A stretch of 64,000 nucleotides of DNA from Dysgonomonas sp. HGC4 (GCF_001261715.1 NZ_CVRU01000148.1:52675-116674), one strand, 5' to 3'. Counted from the stretch's first letter, positions 45,999-59,301 are shown. Numbers and translations are program-made. The notes: generated by a model not told the origin, from the sequence alone.

Positions 45999-46026
45999 TA
46001 CAAGTAAAGCAATAAGAGGTAGACGT

Positions 46027-48105
46027 TTATTCTATCCAAACAGATACGCCTGCTGTTGGTATTGCTTTACCTCCAATAATATATTGTACATTTCCTATAA
46101 AAGGTAAATCCAATGTTTTATCGGCATAATTGACAGCTATACCAAAACCATCGCGATATTCGATATGCAGCCCCGCAGGCAAATCAAGAATAGGAATGTT
46201 TAATTGCGAGTATAGTTTCTTCAATACATCTTTTTCTAATTGTCCTTTCTGAGAATCCACACCAACATACGTTACTGTTCCTTTTCCTAAACGATGGTGT
46301 ATGACAGAAGGTTTTCCCTCATAAAAATCACCTTGATAAGTTGCCCATGTTTCAGTACCAGTGTCAAGTTTTAATATTTCGCCCCAACTAGTCCAGCTAT
46401 AAGGTTTTCCTCCAAAAATTACATTATCGGGAGTAGTGGGCTGTAAAAGATCGTAAAATTCTATCTGACCACCAATCAACGGATAGATGAGTTCACCAAA
46501 CTTGGCTTCAAACAACTGTCCGTTGCGAGTTTTATGTCCCGATCGGGAAGTTAAAACCAAATTTCCACCTTGCTCTGCATAGGTTTTCCATCGTTGTACC
46601 AGTTCGGGATCAATCATTTCGTAAGCAGGGGCAACAATTACATTGTACTTAGATAAGTCGGCTCTTTCATCAATAAAATCGACAGGTGCACCAAAGTTTT
46701 TCAAAGCATCGTAATACTTATCTATATGTTTTTCGGTATCCCATTCCGTTGTTTGCTTGTTGCGTTCCATTTCCCACGTATTCTCGTGATTGTAGAGAAT
46801 GGCAGTTCTTCGTTTTTCGTAAGCATCGGGATTTTTAGTATCTGCCTTATATTCTTTACGAAGTGATGCTATTTCTTTGATAAACTCTGAATATTCTAAT
46901 CCGCTTGGGGTTGGTGTTACCCCATCGGGTCCAACAATACCATAATGATACAATTCGGTTCCATAAATCGGTTGACGATACCGATAGGTGCAAGCAAATT
47001 TACTACCTCCTGCAAAAACATGCCATAGCCACAAACGAACAGCTCCCGGAAGTGGTTGAGAATTTATCTTACCCCAATTTACTTGCCCCGGTTGAAGTTC
47101 CATGATACCATAAACCCCATCAATCGGACGGAAAAAATCATTAGCTTTTGCAATACGTTCAACAGGTCCTAAGCGATACCCTTTACGACCAATTCCATAG
47201 TTTTCGCCAAATACTATATATCGGGTATATGAATGAAAATCCAGTTCATCGCTTTTTCTCAAGTGTCCGTCCTCATAAGCCGGAATGTAATTAGTAGTTA
47301 CCCATTGAGAAGGAATACTATATTTTCGGATAGTTTTGGTTTGATCGTCCAAAAAACTAGCCATTTCATTCGTTGTGAATCTATTGTAATCGAGAATCTG
47401 ATGCGTATTCATAAACATTTGAGAAGTCTGAGGAATATTTATCTCCGAGAAGTCAGAATATACCTGACTCCAGAAGTTAGTTCCCCAAGCCTTATTCAAA
47501 GCCGTAATAGTAGAATATTTATTTCTCAGCCATGTGCGAAATCTTTTATTAGCATCTTCTCCGTAGTCGGAAACGGGACGAGGTTCGTTATCTAACTGCC
47601 AACCCATAATACGTTTATCATTGCCATAATGTTGAGCCAGTTTATCAATCATTTTCAATGAATATTCTCTATAAAATGTATTCGATGGCGATGGGTGCTG
47701 GCGTGCTCCATGATCCATCTTTGTACCATCTTCACGTGTAATCAATACATCGGGATATTTCCTTACCAACCATACAGGAGGCGTAGCTGTTGAAGTGCAC
47801 ATAATTACTTTCAACCCATTCTTATCTGCCAGATCAACAGCTTTGTCTAACCATTCAAAATTATAAACTCCTTCTTGCGGTTCGAGTTGTGCCCATGCAA
47901 ATTCGGCATAATGTACAAAATCGAATCCCAAGCTTTTTATCTGTTTTAAATCCCTTTCCCATTGGCTTTCGTCCCAATGTTCAGGGTAATAATATGTACC
48001 GACAATTGTCAAATCTTTTGGATTGAAAAATCGATCGACTTTCTGGGCATTCAGTCCTAAAGCAAAAGCTATCAATAGTAATCCTGTAAGAAGTTTCTTT
48101 CTCAT
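46027..48105 (-). CDS. GH42 beta-galactosidase
   Basis: A 692-aa exported enzyme (signal peptide ending LGLNAQ). The A domain is a TIM barrel with GTYYYPEHWDESQWERDL, acid/base E174 in GWQLDNEP and probable nucleophile E336 in YGIMELQPG. The B (trimerisation) domain has VDFIDERADLSKYNVIVAP, and the C-terminal beta domain carries GTVTYVGVDSQKG. This is the usual GH42 composition and length. Family enzymes hydrolyse beta-galactosides, often short beta-1,4/1,6-galacto-oligosaccharides, which suits RG-I galactan side chains. The signal peptide places it in the periplasm, unlike many cytoplasmic GH42 enzymes. It lies downstream of a GH2 gene in the same orientation. Confidence 0.94.
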   Translation of the reverse strand: MRKKLLTGLLLIAFALGLNAQKVDRFFNPKDLTIVGTYYYPEHWDESQWERDLKQIKSLGFDFVHYAEFAWAQLEPQEGVYNFEWLDKAVDLADKNGLKVIMCTSTATPPVWLVRKYPDVLITREDGTKMDHGARQHPSPSNTFYREYSLKMIDKLAQHYGNDKRIMGWQLDNEPRPVSDYGEDANKRFRTWLRNKYSTITALNKAWGTNFWSQVYSDFSEINIPQTSQMFMNTHQILDYNRFTTNEMASFLDDQTKTIRKYSIPSQWVTTNYIPAYEDGHLRKSDELDFHSYTRYIVFGENYGIGRKGYRLGPVERIAKANDFFRPIDGVYGIMELQPGQVNWGKINSQPLPGAVRLWLWHVFAGGSKFACTYRYRQPIYGTELYHYGIVGPDGVTPTPSGLEYSEFIKEIASLRKEYKADTKNPDAYEKRRTAILYNHENTWEMERNKQTTEWDTEKHIDKYYDALKNFGAPVDFIDERADLSKYNVIVAPAYEMIDPELVQRWKTYAEQGGNLVLTSRSGHKTRNGQLFEAKFGELIYPLIGGQIEFYDLLQPTTPDNVIFGGKPYSWTSWGEILKLDTGTETWATYQGDFYEGKPSVIHHRLGKGTVTYVGVDSQKGQLEKDVLKKLYSQLNIPILDLPAGLHIEYRDGFGIAVNYADKTLDLPFIGNVQYIIGGKAIPTAGVSVWIE

Positions 48106-48137
48106 GTTCTTTATTTTAAGGTCATGGTATATTGATA

Positions 48138-48163
48138 TAGGGGCAAATAATTACTCGCCCCTA
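48138..48163. repeat. Intergenic hairpin, second class
   Basis: TAGGGGC and GCCCCTA arms (7 bp) around AAATAATTACTC, in the GH2-GH42 gap. The loop and arms resemble the GGGCGAATAAT element at 45977-45998. Confidence 0.6.
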
Positions 48164-48169
48164 CAATTT

Positions 48170-51058
48170 CTATTGTATTACATTTTTCAACTCATCAGGA
48201 GCATCTTGTGTATGTGTATTGATTCGTTCACCTTCCAACTTCGTTAAATCCTCTATTACTGACAATTTCAAATCAGATTCTGGATAGAAGAATCCCGAAG
48301 TCATATACTTGGTTATTGCATAATAGAGTTGGCGTGCAACAGGTCGTTTCTCCAAATCTGTTTGAATATCGGCACTGCAAACCATTATCTGGCCTTTACC
48401 TACATTAGCTTCGAACAGCATACCCAATTTACGGTTGATAAACCATGTATCAATAGGTTGTACGATAGGTTGAAACTCAGCAGGAAAACTATTCATCTCC
48501 ATTGTCTGAGCTTTATTGATCAGTTCCCACCATTGTAAGCCCGTATAGAAGTCGGTAGGGAAGTTTTTAAATATCGGATGATTATCTCTAATCAGCGTAC
48601 CAACAGTATGTGGCGGACGCATCTTAAACCACGATGTATTCCAGAAGGCAGCTGTCATATATTGTACAACATCTTTGCCTTGCTCAACTTTTGAAGCCAA
48701 CAACAGCAATACTTTACCTCCGTTATTCAGTATCTCCTTTGTTTTAGTATCTATTGTCGAAGTCACATAGACATCCGATATATTTACTTGAGGCAAAGTG
48801 CTAGGATATACCCAGAAATCCCAATTATTAGTTATGTCTGAACACGGAATACTCACTTCAAGATTCAATTTTGTAGCCTTATCAATAGTAGTTAAAGGAA
48901 AAGAAACAGTGCCTAAAGTTTGACAATTTCCGACAGCTATATCTTTGGGTGATAACTGTCCTTTTTGAATAACTTTTCCGTAAGCGTCTTTGATAATCCA
49001 ATCGATAGAAGTTTGTTTCAGTTCCTTTTCTCCGAAATGCGAAACTTCGATTCGAGCCTGCATCGTTTCGTTATTCTCGAATATAAACTTATCCATTCGG
49101 GAAAGTAAAACCGTAGGAGCACAAAACTCACGAAATTCTCGTCCATTTATGTATCCTTTATCTTCCCAGAAAGCATTAAGAACTCCAACCAGAGCTGTGC
49201 CTTGTCCCGAATAATCGTTCAGACTGAGCAATTGAAACCCTGCATAGTTAGGAGTACGCAGTGTTTTTTCTATTTCATATTTATATGCCAAAGCTTGTAG
49301 TTTGCCCGATGCTCTGAGAAATGCAGCCGACAAATCGCCCATATTTCGGTCTTTCAAATCTTGACGGAACAATTCGAAATTGCGTGCACGCATCACACCT
49401 GTATATCTATCAATCTCAGTAAAATCAGGGAATACACACCATTGACCTGTTTCGTGTGATACATAGGGCTGTTTAACCGTATCAATACGAGCCTGATAAT
49501 CAGAATTAGATTCGGGGCGTTCGTCTGACCATGTTAAACCTCTTGCTCCTGCTTTTACATGAAACTGATTGCGAGGTTGCCATGCCCAGCCATTACCAAC
49601 TGAAGCTCCTGTATAAACCCGTCGCGAATCGGTTTCTTTCCAATAGTCTACAAATTTGCTTACCCATGCCACCCAACGTCCACGAGGTTCGTTACCAATA
49701 GCAAACATCGCGAAAGATGGATAGTTACCATATTGTTTAACAATGCGTTTAGCTTCTTCCCACAGATAGTCATCTACGGGACGACCGTCTCCTAAAGACG
49801 ACCCATGATTAGGCCATGTAGGTCCTTCTGGTTGCAGATAAAAGCCTACTAAATCGGCAGCTATCATAGCAGCTTCGGGAGGGCAGAACGAATGGAAGCG
49901 CATGTGATTTAACCCATATTGACGACAGATACGAAACACTCTTTCCCACGATGCTACATCCATAGGGGCATAGCCCGTCAATGGAAAAACACAGTTTTCG
50001 ACCGTACCCCTCAGCATGGTTTTACGACCGTTGATATAGAAATATTTATCTTGAATAGTAAACTCACGCATTCCGAATTGTACTTCACGTACATCTTTAC
50101 CTGCTTTAGTTTGTAGGGTAGCAGTCAGTTTATATAGATTTGGATGAAATTCATCCCACAATTGCATATCATTGCCCATCGGTAAATCAACAGATAAAGA
50201 AGTAGGTTTACCTTGTGCTTTAAAACCCTGTTTGACAGGTATTACAACGTGTCGTTTTTCACCGTTAAAGCTTTCGGCTTCGAGTAGAATTTCGCCCGAA
50301 GTATTTCCTGCAATGAAAATAGTTACAACTGCTTTCTTAGCTTTCAGATCGGGAAAAATCTGAATATCATCTATATACGTTCGAGGTGTGGTTTGTAATT
50401 CCATGCGACCCACTACCCCATTCCAATTACCTTGAGTTTGGTCGGTTATACTATGCGAGTCTTTGCCTACATTAATTTCTTTGGTTCGGTTATCAATCCT
50501 TAGGCTGATAGTATTCTTTCCTGTTTTCAGATAAGGTGTTACATCAAATACATGGGGAACTGATAACGAATTTTGCATGCCGACTTCCTTATCGTTAATC
50601 CAAAGCATGGTTTCGGTATGTGGACGTTCTAAGAATAATGTAATCCGTTCACCTTTCCATGAATTAGGAATAACTACATCACGTTGATACCACGCTGCAC
50701 CTACATAATATTTGAGAGGAGTCAGCCAGAAAGGAAGTTTCAAGTTTTCCTGCTTTCTGAATTTTTCTAATCTTGGGTTGTAAAAGAATGAACTGTCATA
50801 GATACTCGCAGTCCAATCAGTATGAAGTGTAACTTCGTCTCCTTTTCGGTTTTCGGTCATAGAACCTGGCAAGACAATTTCATCTTTCAGCATTCGTGAA
50901 TACCAACGTTCTTTGAGACCATTGTCATGGGCATCAATATTAAAACGCCATGTTCCTTGCAGATCGATTGTCTTCTCCTGAGAAAAGACAGACAAGCACA
51001 TAAAAAGAAAAAGACCGGTTAAATAAATTCGAGAAAGGGTACTAGCCGAGTGCCTCAT
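48170..51058 (-). CDS. GH2-family glycoside hydrolase
   Basis: A 962-aa exported enzyme (signal peptide ending CLSVFSQ). The N-terminal sugar-binding domain includes LQGTWRFNIDAHDNG, LPGSMTENRKGD, AAWYQRDVVIPNSWKG and LFLERPHTETMLWINDKEVG. The TIM barrel carries acid/base E457 (FAIGNEPRG) and nucleophile E536 (SHETGQWC). The C-terminal region (NNGGKVLLLLASKVEQGKDV) is a glutamine-amidotransferase-like/beta domain seen in PUL GH2 enzymes. Similar proteins occur in RG-I loci of Bacteroides, but the exact substrate (galactose or glucuronic acid) is not readable. It heads the run GH2-GH42-CE12, with a possible -7 box at 51105-51112. Confidence 0.9.
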   Translation of the reverse strand: MRHSASTLSRIYLTGLFLFMCLSVFSQEKTIDLQGTWRFNIDAHDNGLKERWYSRMLKDEIVLPGSMTENRKGDEVTLHTDWTASIYDSSFFYNPRLEKFRKQENLKLPFWLTPLKYYVGAAWYQRDVVIPNSWKGERITLFLERPHTETMLWINDKEVGMQNSLSVPHVFDVTPYLKTGKNTISLRIDNRTKEINVGKDSHSITDQTQGNWNGVVGRMELQTTPRTYIDDIQIFPDLKAKKAVVTIFIAGNTSGEILLEAESFNGEKRHVVIPVKQGFKAQGKPTSLSVDLPMGNDMQLWDEFHPNLYKLTATLQTKAGKDVREVQFGMREFTIQDKYFYINGRKTMLRGTVENCVFPLTGYAPMDVASWERVFRICRQYGLNHMRFHSFCPPEAAMIAADLVGFYLQPEGPTWPNHGSSLGDGRPVDDYLWEEAKRIVKQYGNYPSFAMFAIGNEPRGRWVAWVSKFVDYWKETDSRRVYTGASVGNGWAWQPRNQFHVKAGARGLTWSDERPESNSDYQARIDTVKQPYVSHETGQWCVFPDFTEIDRYTGVMRARNFELFRQDLKDRNMGDLSAAFLRASGKLQALAYKYEIEKTLRTPNYAGFQLLSLNDYSGQGTALVGVLNAFWEDKGYINGREFREFCAPTVLLSRMDKFIFENNETMQARIEVSHFGEKELKQTSIDWIIKDAYGKVIQKGQLSPKDIAVGNCQTLGTVSFPLTTIDKATKLNLEVSIPCSDITNNWDFWVYPSTLPQVNISDVYVTSTIDTKTKEILNNGGKVLLLLASKVEQGKDVVQYMTAAFWNTSWFKMRPPHTVGTLIRDNHPIFKNFPTDFYTGLQWWELINKAQTMEMNSFPAEFQPIVQPIDTWFINRKLGMLFEANVGKGQIMVCSADIQTDLEKRPVARQLYYAITKYMTSGFFYPESDLKLSVIEDLTKLEGERINTHTQDAPDELKNVIQ

Positions 51059-51104
51059 AATATTGTATCGTTTAATTTTACAGATTCAGGTAAAAACTAC
51101 AATA

Positions 51105-51112
51105 CAAATATA
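51105..51112 (-). promoter_or_regulatory. Possible -7 box ahead of the GH2-GH42-CE12 genes
   Basis: TATATTTG on the minus strand, a full TAnnTTTG match 46 nt before the GH2 start codon. There is no clear -33 box. Confidence 0.4.
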
Positions 51113-51400
51113 TCACTCACACATTGAGCCTACTATGTAAATTCATTCAAAAGCCTATACATTTTGACATTTTAAATACAGCTTTAGACACATCACCTAT
51201 TCATAAGACAGTATAAAAGACAATATTACATTCATTTGAATTATTTTATATACTCCAATACAAACCAACGCCTTATTTTTGTTTCATGCGTAGTATAAAA
51301 CGAAAGACAAGTAAAACAAGCAAAATAGTTTCATTAAATACACAACATTTGATTTCAGATTTTCCTTAACATAGGGAAAGTATTTTTATCATGATAGCGA

Positions 51401-51427
51401 AACAGTCCGAAGTGATTTCGGACTGTT
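51401..51427. terminator. Strong hairpin terminator after the GH63-like gene
   Basis: An 11-bp perfect stem AACAGTCCGAA / TTCGGACTGTT with a 5-nt loop. It lies 28 nt past the stop of the GH63-like gene. The better T run is on the plus strand. Confidence 0.75.
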
Positions 51428-51455
51428 TTATTTTTTAGGATTTAAAAACGACAGA

Positions 51456-53393
51456 TTATTTCAATGCCGTTCCATACTCTTTATACAATAACATCAAATG
51501 AGCAGCCGACCAACTAAAATGAGCAGCTTTTAATCGTTCACCCGAATGTACATCGTAGTTTTCGTGTATGGGTGCATCGTCTTCCAAACCTTGAAGGCGG
51601 TCAAAAACTTGTCGTGTATATTCATCCGCTTCTTTCGTATAACCATACTTGCGTATACCCGATATGGCAAAATATACCTGATCGAGCCAAATAGGACCTC
51701 TCCAATATCCTCGGGGAGTAAATTTAGGATTATCGGCAGCCGCAGTCGGGAACGGAATATAGGTAGAAAACTTATTCGTGTCAAACATTATTTTAGTAGC
51801 ATTATCGGCTTGCTCCTTAGTTGCCAGACCTGTCCACAAGGGAGTCCAACCCTCAGGACCATATACTTCAATAAAAGAACCTTTCAACGATTTATCGAAA
51901 AAATATCCCAGTTTTGAATCATAGAAGTGATCCTGAATCAAAGCTTTTCTATCAGGTTCGTCAAATGCTATATTTAATATACCCGACATCTCTTTCAACA
52001 AAGTATATTCGTATTGAAGATAAGCATTCAGATCAATCGATTCCTGATCCATACTCCATGCATTCTCTTTGTTCTTTACCATTTTGGTGTCATCAAAACG
52101 GATAGCGTTATCCATACCACTCTCCCACTTGGCAGCTTCTAGGGTTCCATCTGTTGCTCCATATTCACATATTCCATTCTTATCGTGGTCTCTGTATATG
52201 TACCACCATTGATGGTATTTCAAAAGTTTAGGATATATCTCTGCCAGAAAAGCGGTATCCTTATCAGCTTTAAAAATAGCATCAACAGCCCACACAGCCA
52301 AAGGAGGCTTAGTATCGCGATAGTTATTTTCTTTCTCATCGGTATAGATGCAATCTGCTATCATACCTGCCTCATCCTGATAATCAAACATGGTTCGTAT
52401 CTGATCTTTTGCCAGTTCGATATCCAAAGAAGCTAACGCAACGGCATGCTTCCACGAATCCCACGCCCAAAATCCCACAAAATAATCCATTGCATGAGAA
52501 GGTGCAACTCCAGCATGAAGCAAAGCCCCTTTAGGACTACGCCAATTGCTAATGAGTGTCATTATACTTTTCACCAATACCCGATTGTACTTTTCAGGCA
52601 TATCTTCTCTTATGTTCGAGGCAATATAATTGTTCCAACGATCGGTATGCTCCTTTATCTTTTGATCGGAAGATGAGAGAATCTCAGGAATCTCGCCTTT
52701 CAATTTCAAATAATCATCTTTTGTATTGAAATAAGAAATTACAATATCTAATTGCTTTCCCATTTTTTTTGATGTTGCATTATACCCACCCCCATTTATT
52801 TCTAAAATTACATCTTGAGGAAAACTGATCCCCAGAACTTCTCCCGTCTTCAAACCGGCAATTAAGTTATGTGACTCTGCATCCCAAATAAGGCTATCGG
52901 ATAGATTGCCCTCTATTTTGAAATAAATATCGGCTGTCGATTTACATCTCAACAAAGCATGATTGGCTGTTACAAAAATCAACTCCTGATCTAATTGCAG
53001 TTTTTCACCTACCGATTTGAGAACAGCCTTACCCGGATAATAGATAGCAGTATCTAATTTCAGAGGTATCTGTATTTCCTCAGGTGATAAAGCTGACACT
53101 TGACACAGCGAGCTACTTATCCAATTTCTATGATCGAGATCGTAAGGTCCACAGAAGCCATTTACTTCGGTATCTTTTGTTGGAACGGAAAAACCCATCC
53201 AAGAACCTTTATCGGTAAAGAATCCTTTTCCTTGTGTACGTTTTGCCGGATTATGTGTAAGATTCAACAGATTGGGGTAATCTGATGCTAAATCGTGCTG
53301 CATATCTTGTTGCTGAGTAGGCGTACATGAGTACAACCAACTCGCTAACAAGACTGATATAAAATAAAAGGTATATAATATTGCTCTGTTCAT
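51456..53393 (-). CDS. GH63-like (alpha/alpha)6 glycosidase lipoprotein, YgjK/MGH-type
   Basis: 645 aa from the ATG at 53393. This start gives a lipoprotein signal ending LYSC, while the longer frame would start with TTG. The C-terminal two thirds form an (alpha/alpha)6 barrel with FVGFWAWDSWKHAVALA, MFDYQDEAGMIADCIY, PPLAVWAVDAIF, CEYGATDGTLEAAKWESGMDN, SMDQESIDLNAYLQYEY and the C-terminal RGYWRGPIWLDQVYFAISG. These motifs define the GH63/GH37-related clan GH-G, as in E. coli YgjK. Known members act on alpha-glucosides, mannosylglycerate or related disaccharides; the target here is unknown. It lies between the GH2 beta-galactosidase and a terminator. Confidence 0.82.
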   Translation of the reverse strand: MNRAILYTFYFISVLLASWLYSCTPTQQQDMQHDLASDYPNLLNLTHNPAKRTQGKGFFTDKGSWMGFSVPTKDTEVNGFCGPYDLDHRNWISSSLCQVSALSPEEIQIPLKLDTAIYYPGKAVLKSVGEKLQLDQELIFVTANHALLRCKSTADIYFKIEGNLSDSLIWDAESHNLIAGLKTGEVLGISFPQDVILEINGGGYNATSKKMGKQLDIVISYFNTKDDYLKLKGEIPEILSSSDQKIKEHTDRWNNYIASNIREDMPEKYNRVLVKSIMTLISNWRSPKGALLHAGVAPSHAMDYFVGFWAWDSWKHAVALASLDIELAKDQIRTMFDYQDEAGMIADCIYTDEKENNYRDTKPPLAVWAVDAIFKADKDTAFLAEIYPKLLKYHQWWYIYRDHDKNGICEYGATDGTLEAAKWESGMDNAIRFDDTKMVKNKENAWSMDQESIDLNAYLQYEYTLLKEMSGILNIAFDEPDRKALIQDHFYDSKLGYFFDKSLKGSFIEVYGPEGWTPLWTGLATKEQADNATKIMFDTNKFSTYIPFPTAAADNPKFTPRGYWRGPIWLDQVYFAISGIRKYGYTKEADEYTRQVFDRLQGLEDDAPIHENYDVHSGERLKAAHFSWSAAHLMLLYKEYGTALK

Positions 53394-53444
53394 CTTAATT
53401 GTATTTAAGTAAAAGTTTGATTTTAATGGTCTTTTAAGTTTACG

Positions 53445-53486
53445 AGTGTACAAGCTTTCTCAACTTGTACACTTGTTAACTTGTTC
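53445..53486. repeat. Inverted repeat joined to a 3x8-bp tandem repeat
   Basis: AGTGTACAAG and CTTGTACACT (10 bp) flank 9 nt; the right arm runs into three tandem copies of ACTTGTNN (53463-53486). It is in the GH2 to GH63-like gap. Confidence 0.55.
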
Positions 53487-53522
53487 ATAATACTGACCAA
53501 AGGAATAAGGAGGTATCTAACC

Positions 53523-57261
<3,739 letters not shown>

Positions 57262-57273
57262 ATCTTTCTAAGT

Positions 57274-57301
57274 AAGGTTTCAGACCTGTTTATTGCTTTG
57301 A
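57274..57301 (-). repeat. Dispersed palindromic repeat, copy 7
   Basis: AGGTTTCAGACCT followed by GTTTATTGCTTTGA, between the two halves of lysO and 13 nt ahead of the second start codon. Confidence 0.7.
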
Positions 57302-57325
57302 CTACTATAAATACGACTAATGAGA

Positions 57326-57601
57326 TTATTCACGTCCTTTTTCGAAAAACTTTTTATAAACAAACCATGCCAGACCTACGCTGCCCGCTATGGCTCCCAT
57401 TGTTATAATGAGAGCCTGCAAGCCAATAGTCGTTAAGTTATTTACTATTTTCTCATTATGACCAACTGCTATTCCTAAGAAAAACAGAAGCAGAAAAATA
57501 AAGCCTGTAATAAGCTTGCCGATTATCTTAATATCGGGTATCCTGCGAAGAAAATATCCGGCTATAATTCCTATAACCATAATGGTGAAAACAGTAAACA
57601 T
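57326..57601 (-). CDS. LysO-family transporter, N-terminal half
   Basis: A 91-aa membrane protein with three hydrophobic segments. It matches the start of LysO: IGIIAGYFLRRI (compare LIVGYLIPLR), then IGKLITGFIFLLLFFLGIAVGHNEKIVNNLTTIG (compare SWMVYLILFFMGISLAFLDNLASNL). On its own it is too short to be a transporter, so it presumably assembles with the C-terminal half encoded 64 nt downstream. The two frames are separated by a gap holding a palindromic repeat, so this is a gene split rather than a simple frameshift. Confidence 0.8.
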   Translation of the reverse strand: MFTVFTIMVIGIIAGYFLRRIPDIKIIGKLITGFIFLLLFFLGIAVGHNEKIVNNLTTIGLQALIITMGAIAGSVGLAWFVYKKFFEKGRE

Positions 57602-57666
57602 AGTTCAAAAAATTAATGTCATTTATATTTATCGTCTAATCAAAATCGGATACAAAACCCTTACTT

Positions 57667-57695
57667 AAAGTCTCAAACCTTTTATTCGTTTGCTC
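57667..57695 (-). repeat. Dispersed palindromic repeat, copy 9 (degenerate)
   Basis: AAGTCTCAAACCTT followed by TTATTCGTTTGCTCG, in the gap between susD (PUL 2) and lysO, 67 nt ahead of the downstream start. Confidence 0.45.
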
Positions 57696-57715
57696 GTAAA
57701 CAACTACAATTAGTA

Positions 57716-59230
57716 TCACTTAACCTTATCGTTCGATTTTATTTCAAGCAAAGGTATCGGATAAAAGTTATTTTTTGAAGGATCGAAGCCTTTTCTGTTT
57801 ACAGCCGCTAAAGCTTCCTGAGCCTTACCCCAACGTCTTAAGTCATAGAAACGGGTATTTTCTAAAGCAAATTCGAGAATCCGCTCGTGTTCTATCTGAG
57901 CTTTTACAAAATCTTTGTTAGAACCCGATGGTATGCCCGACATTTTTGCTCTCTCGCGTACCTGATTAATAAGCGGAATAGCTTCTGCTGTTTTACCTTC
58001 TTCATTTAAGGTTTCAGCCAATAGTAACAATACATCCGAATATCGCATCAATGGAAGATTTACGGCTGTTTGCCCTTTCTGCATATCTGACCACTTTGCA
58101 GGTAAATATTTTCTGAAACAAGCTTTCTCCGAATCTGCACCAAAAAGCTCTTTATATGTGCGTCCATACACACGCTTTTCTACCGGATCATTAAAATAAT
58201 CATCGTTGAAAAACATCGTTTGGTAGATACGTGCATCATACATTCCTATGGACGACGTTTGTCCTTCTTTCTTAAATTCATCTATCAGCCTTTTGCTTGG
58301 TAATATTTCATCCCATCCACCAATTTCGCCCGTGGCTACCCATTTGTGTATTGCAGTTCTATAAGAAGCACCATTGGCAGTATTGTCAGTAAACTGTAAT
58401 TCGAAAATAGATTCTTTTGAGTTTTTGTTCGTTCCGTCAAACATCGATAAGAAGTTAGATTCTAAAGAATAACCTTTCACTTCTTTAAAAGCGGCTTCGG
58501 CTTTGCTTAAATACTCGGCCTTTTTATCGCTTTCTTCATATGCACGGGTAAGGTTGCAATAGCCTAAGTATGCATATGCTGCTCCTTTGGTTGCACGTCC
58601 TAAATGTTCGTTCGATTGCTTTACCGGTAAATTGGCAGTTGCTTCTGCAAAATCGCTCACGATGAAATCCCAAGTTTCGGCTCTTTCTGATAGAGCTTTG
58701 CTTATTTGCTTTTCGTCTTTGATGTACTCATCTCTCAACACAATTTTCTCCCAATTGAGAAGTAATTTCATGTGATAATAAGCTCTCAAGAAATGTGCTT
58801 CGGCTACAATCTGATCTCTGTAAGTTTCATCCATTACAATAGTAGGTACTTTTTCCAATACCTGATTAGCATACGAAATTCCTTGATAATGAATTGTCCA
58901 ATACTCAGTAAACTGGCTATTACCATTAGTGTAGCTAAAGTTATAAAGGTCTACCCATGTAGGGTAATTAAGAGCATCGCTGCCTATGGTTGAAAGATCG
59001 TCTCGATAGGTTTCTACGGGAAATTTCACTTCGGCAAAGCCCCAAATATCCGTAGCACATTCCAATTTCGAATATACGGCTGCAAGCCCTGCTTCGGCAT
59101 CTGTTTGCGAACGCCAGAAATTATCGGAAGTCAGTTGGTCGGGCGATTCCACATTCAGTTGATCGGCACATCCTGAAAATAGAAATATAGCCAATACTAA
59201 AGACTGTATTATATATATATTATTTTTCAT
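57716..59230 (-). CDS. SusD/RagB-family outer-membrane glycan-binding lipoprotein (locus 2)
   Basis: A 504-aa lipoprotein of standard SusD length with the lipobox LFSGC. Landmarks are QLTSDNFWRSQTDAEAGLAAVYSKL, VAEAHFLRAYYHMKLLLNWEKI, TKGAAYAYLGYCNLTRAYEESD (TPR-like), LMRYSDVLLLLAETLNEEGKTAEAIPLINQVRERAK and the C-terminal IEHERILEFALENTRFYDLRRWGKA. It pairs with the upstream SusC to bind glycan at the surface. Its ligand is probably different from that of the PUL 1 SusD, with which it shares little obvious sequence. Palindromic repeat copy 8 is 30 nt upstream of its ATG. Confidence 0.94.
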   Translation of the reverse strand: MKNNIYIIQSLVLAIFLFSGCADQLNVESPDQLTSDNFWRSQTDAEAGLAAVYSKLECATDIWGFAEVKFPVETYRDDLSTIGSDALNYPTWVDLYNFSYTNGNSQFTEYWTIHYQGISYANQVLEKVPTIVMDETYRDQIVAEAHFLRAYYHMKLLLNWEKIVLRDEYIKDEKQISKALSERAETWDFIVSDFAEATANLPVKQSNEHLGRATKGAAYAYLGYCNLTRAYEESDKKAEYLSKAEAAFKEVKGYSLESNFLSMFDGTNKNSKESIFELQFTDNTANGASYRTAIHKWVATGEIGGWDEILPSKRLIDEFKKEGQTSSIGMYDARIYQTMFFNDDYFNDPVEKRVYGRTYKELFGADSEKACFRKYLPAKWSDMQKGQTAVNLPLMRYSDVLLLLAETLNEEGKTAEAIPLINQVRERAKMSGIPSGSNKDFVKAQIEHERILEFALENTRFYDLRRWGKAQEALAAVNRKGFDPSKNNFYPIPLLEIKSNDKVK

Positions 59231-59258
59231 ACTGATAATATTAAATAAATGAACAAGT

Positions 59259-59280
59259 TAAGGTCTCAGACCTTTTTTAT
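59259..59280 (-). repeat. Dispersed palindromic repeat, copy 8
   Basis: Core AGGTCTCAGACCT (59261-59273, perfect 6+1+6, identical to copy 1) followed by a T run, in the susC-susD gap of locus 2 and 30 nt ahead of the susD start. Confidence 0.7.
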
Positions 59281-59301
59281 AACATGAAGTGATTTGTATC
59301 C

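Larger units (their letters stand above)
51059..51455. other. Intergenic region separating two transcription units
   Basis: 397 AT-rich bases. It contains the GH63-side terminator (51401-51427) and the possible GH2 promoter (51105-51112). No reading frame or repeat was seen in the remaining 280 bases. Confidence 0.55.
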
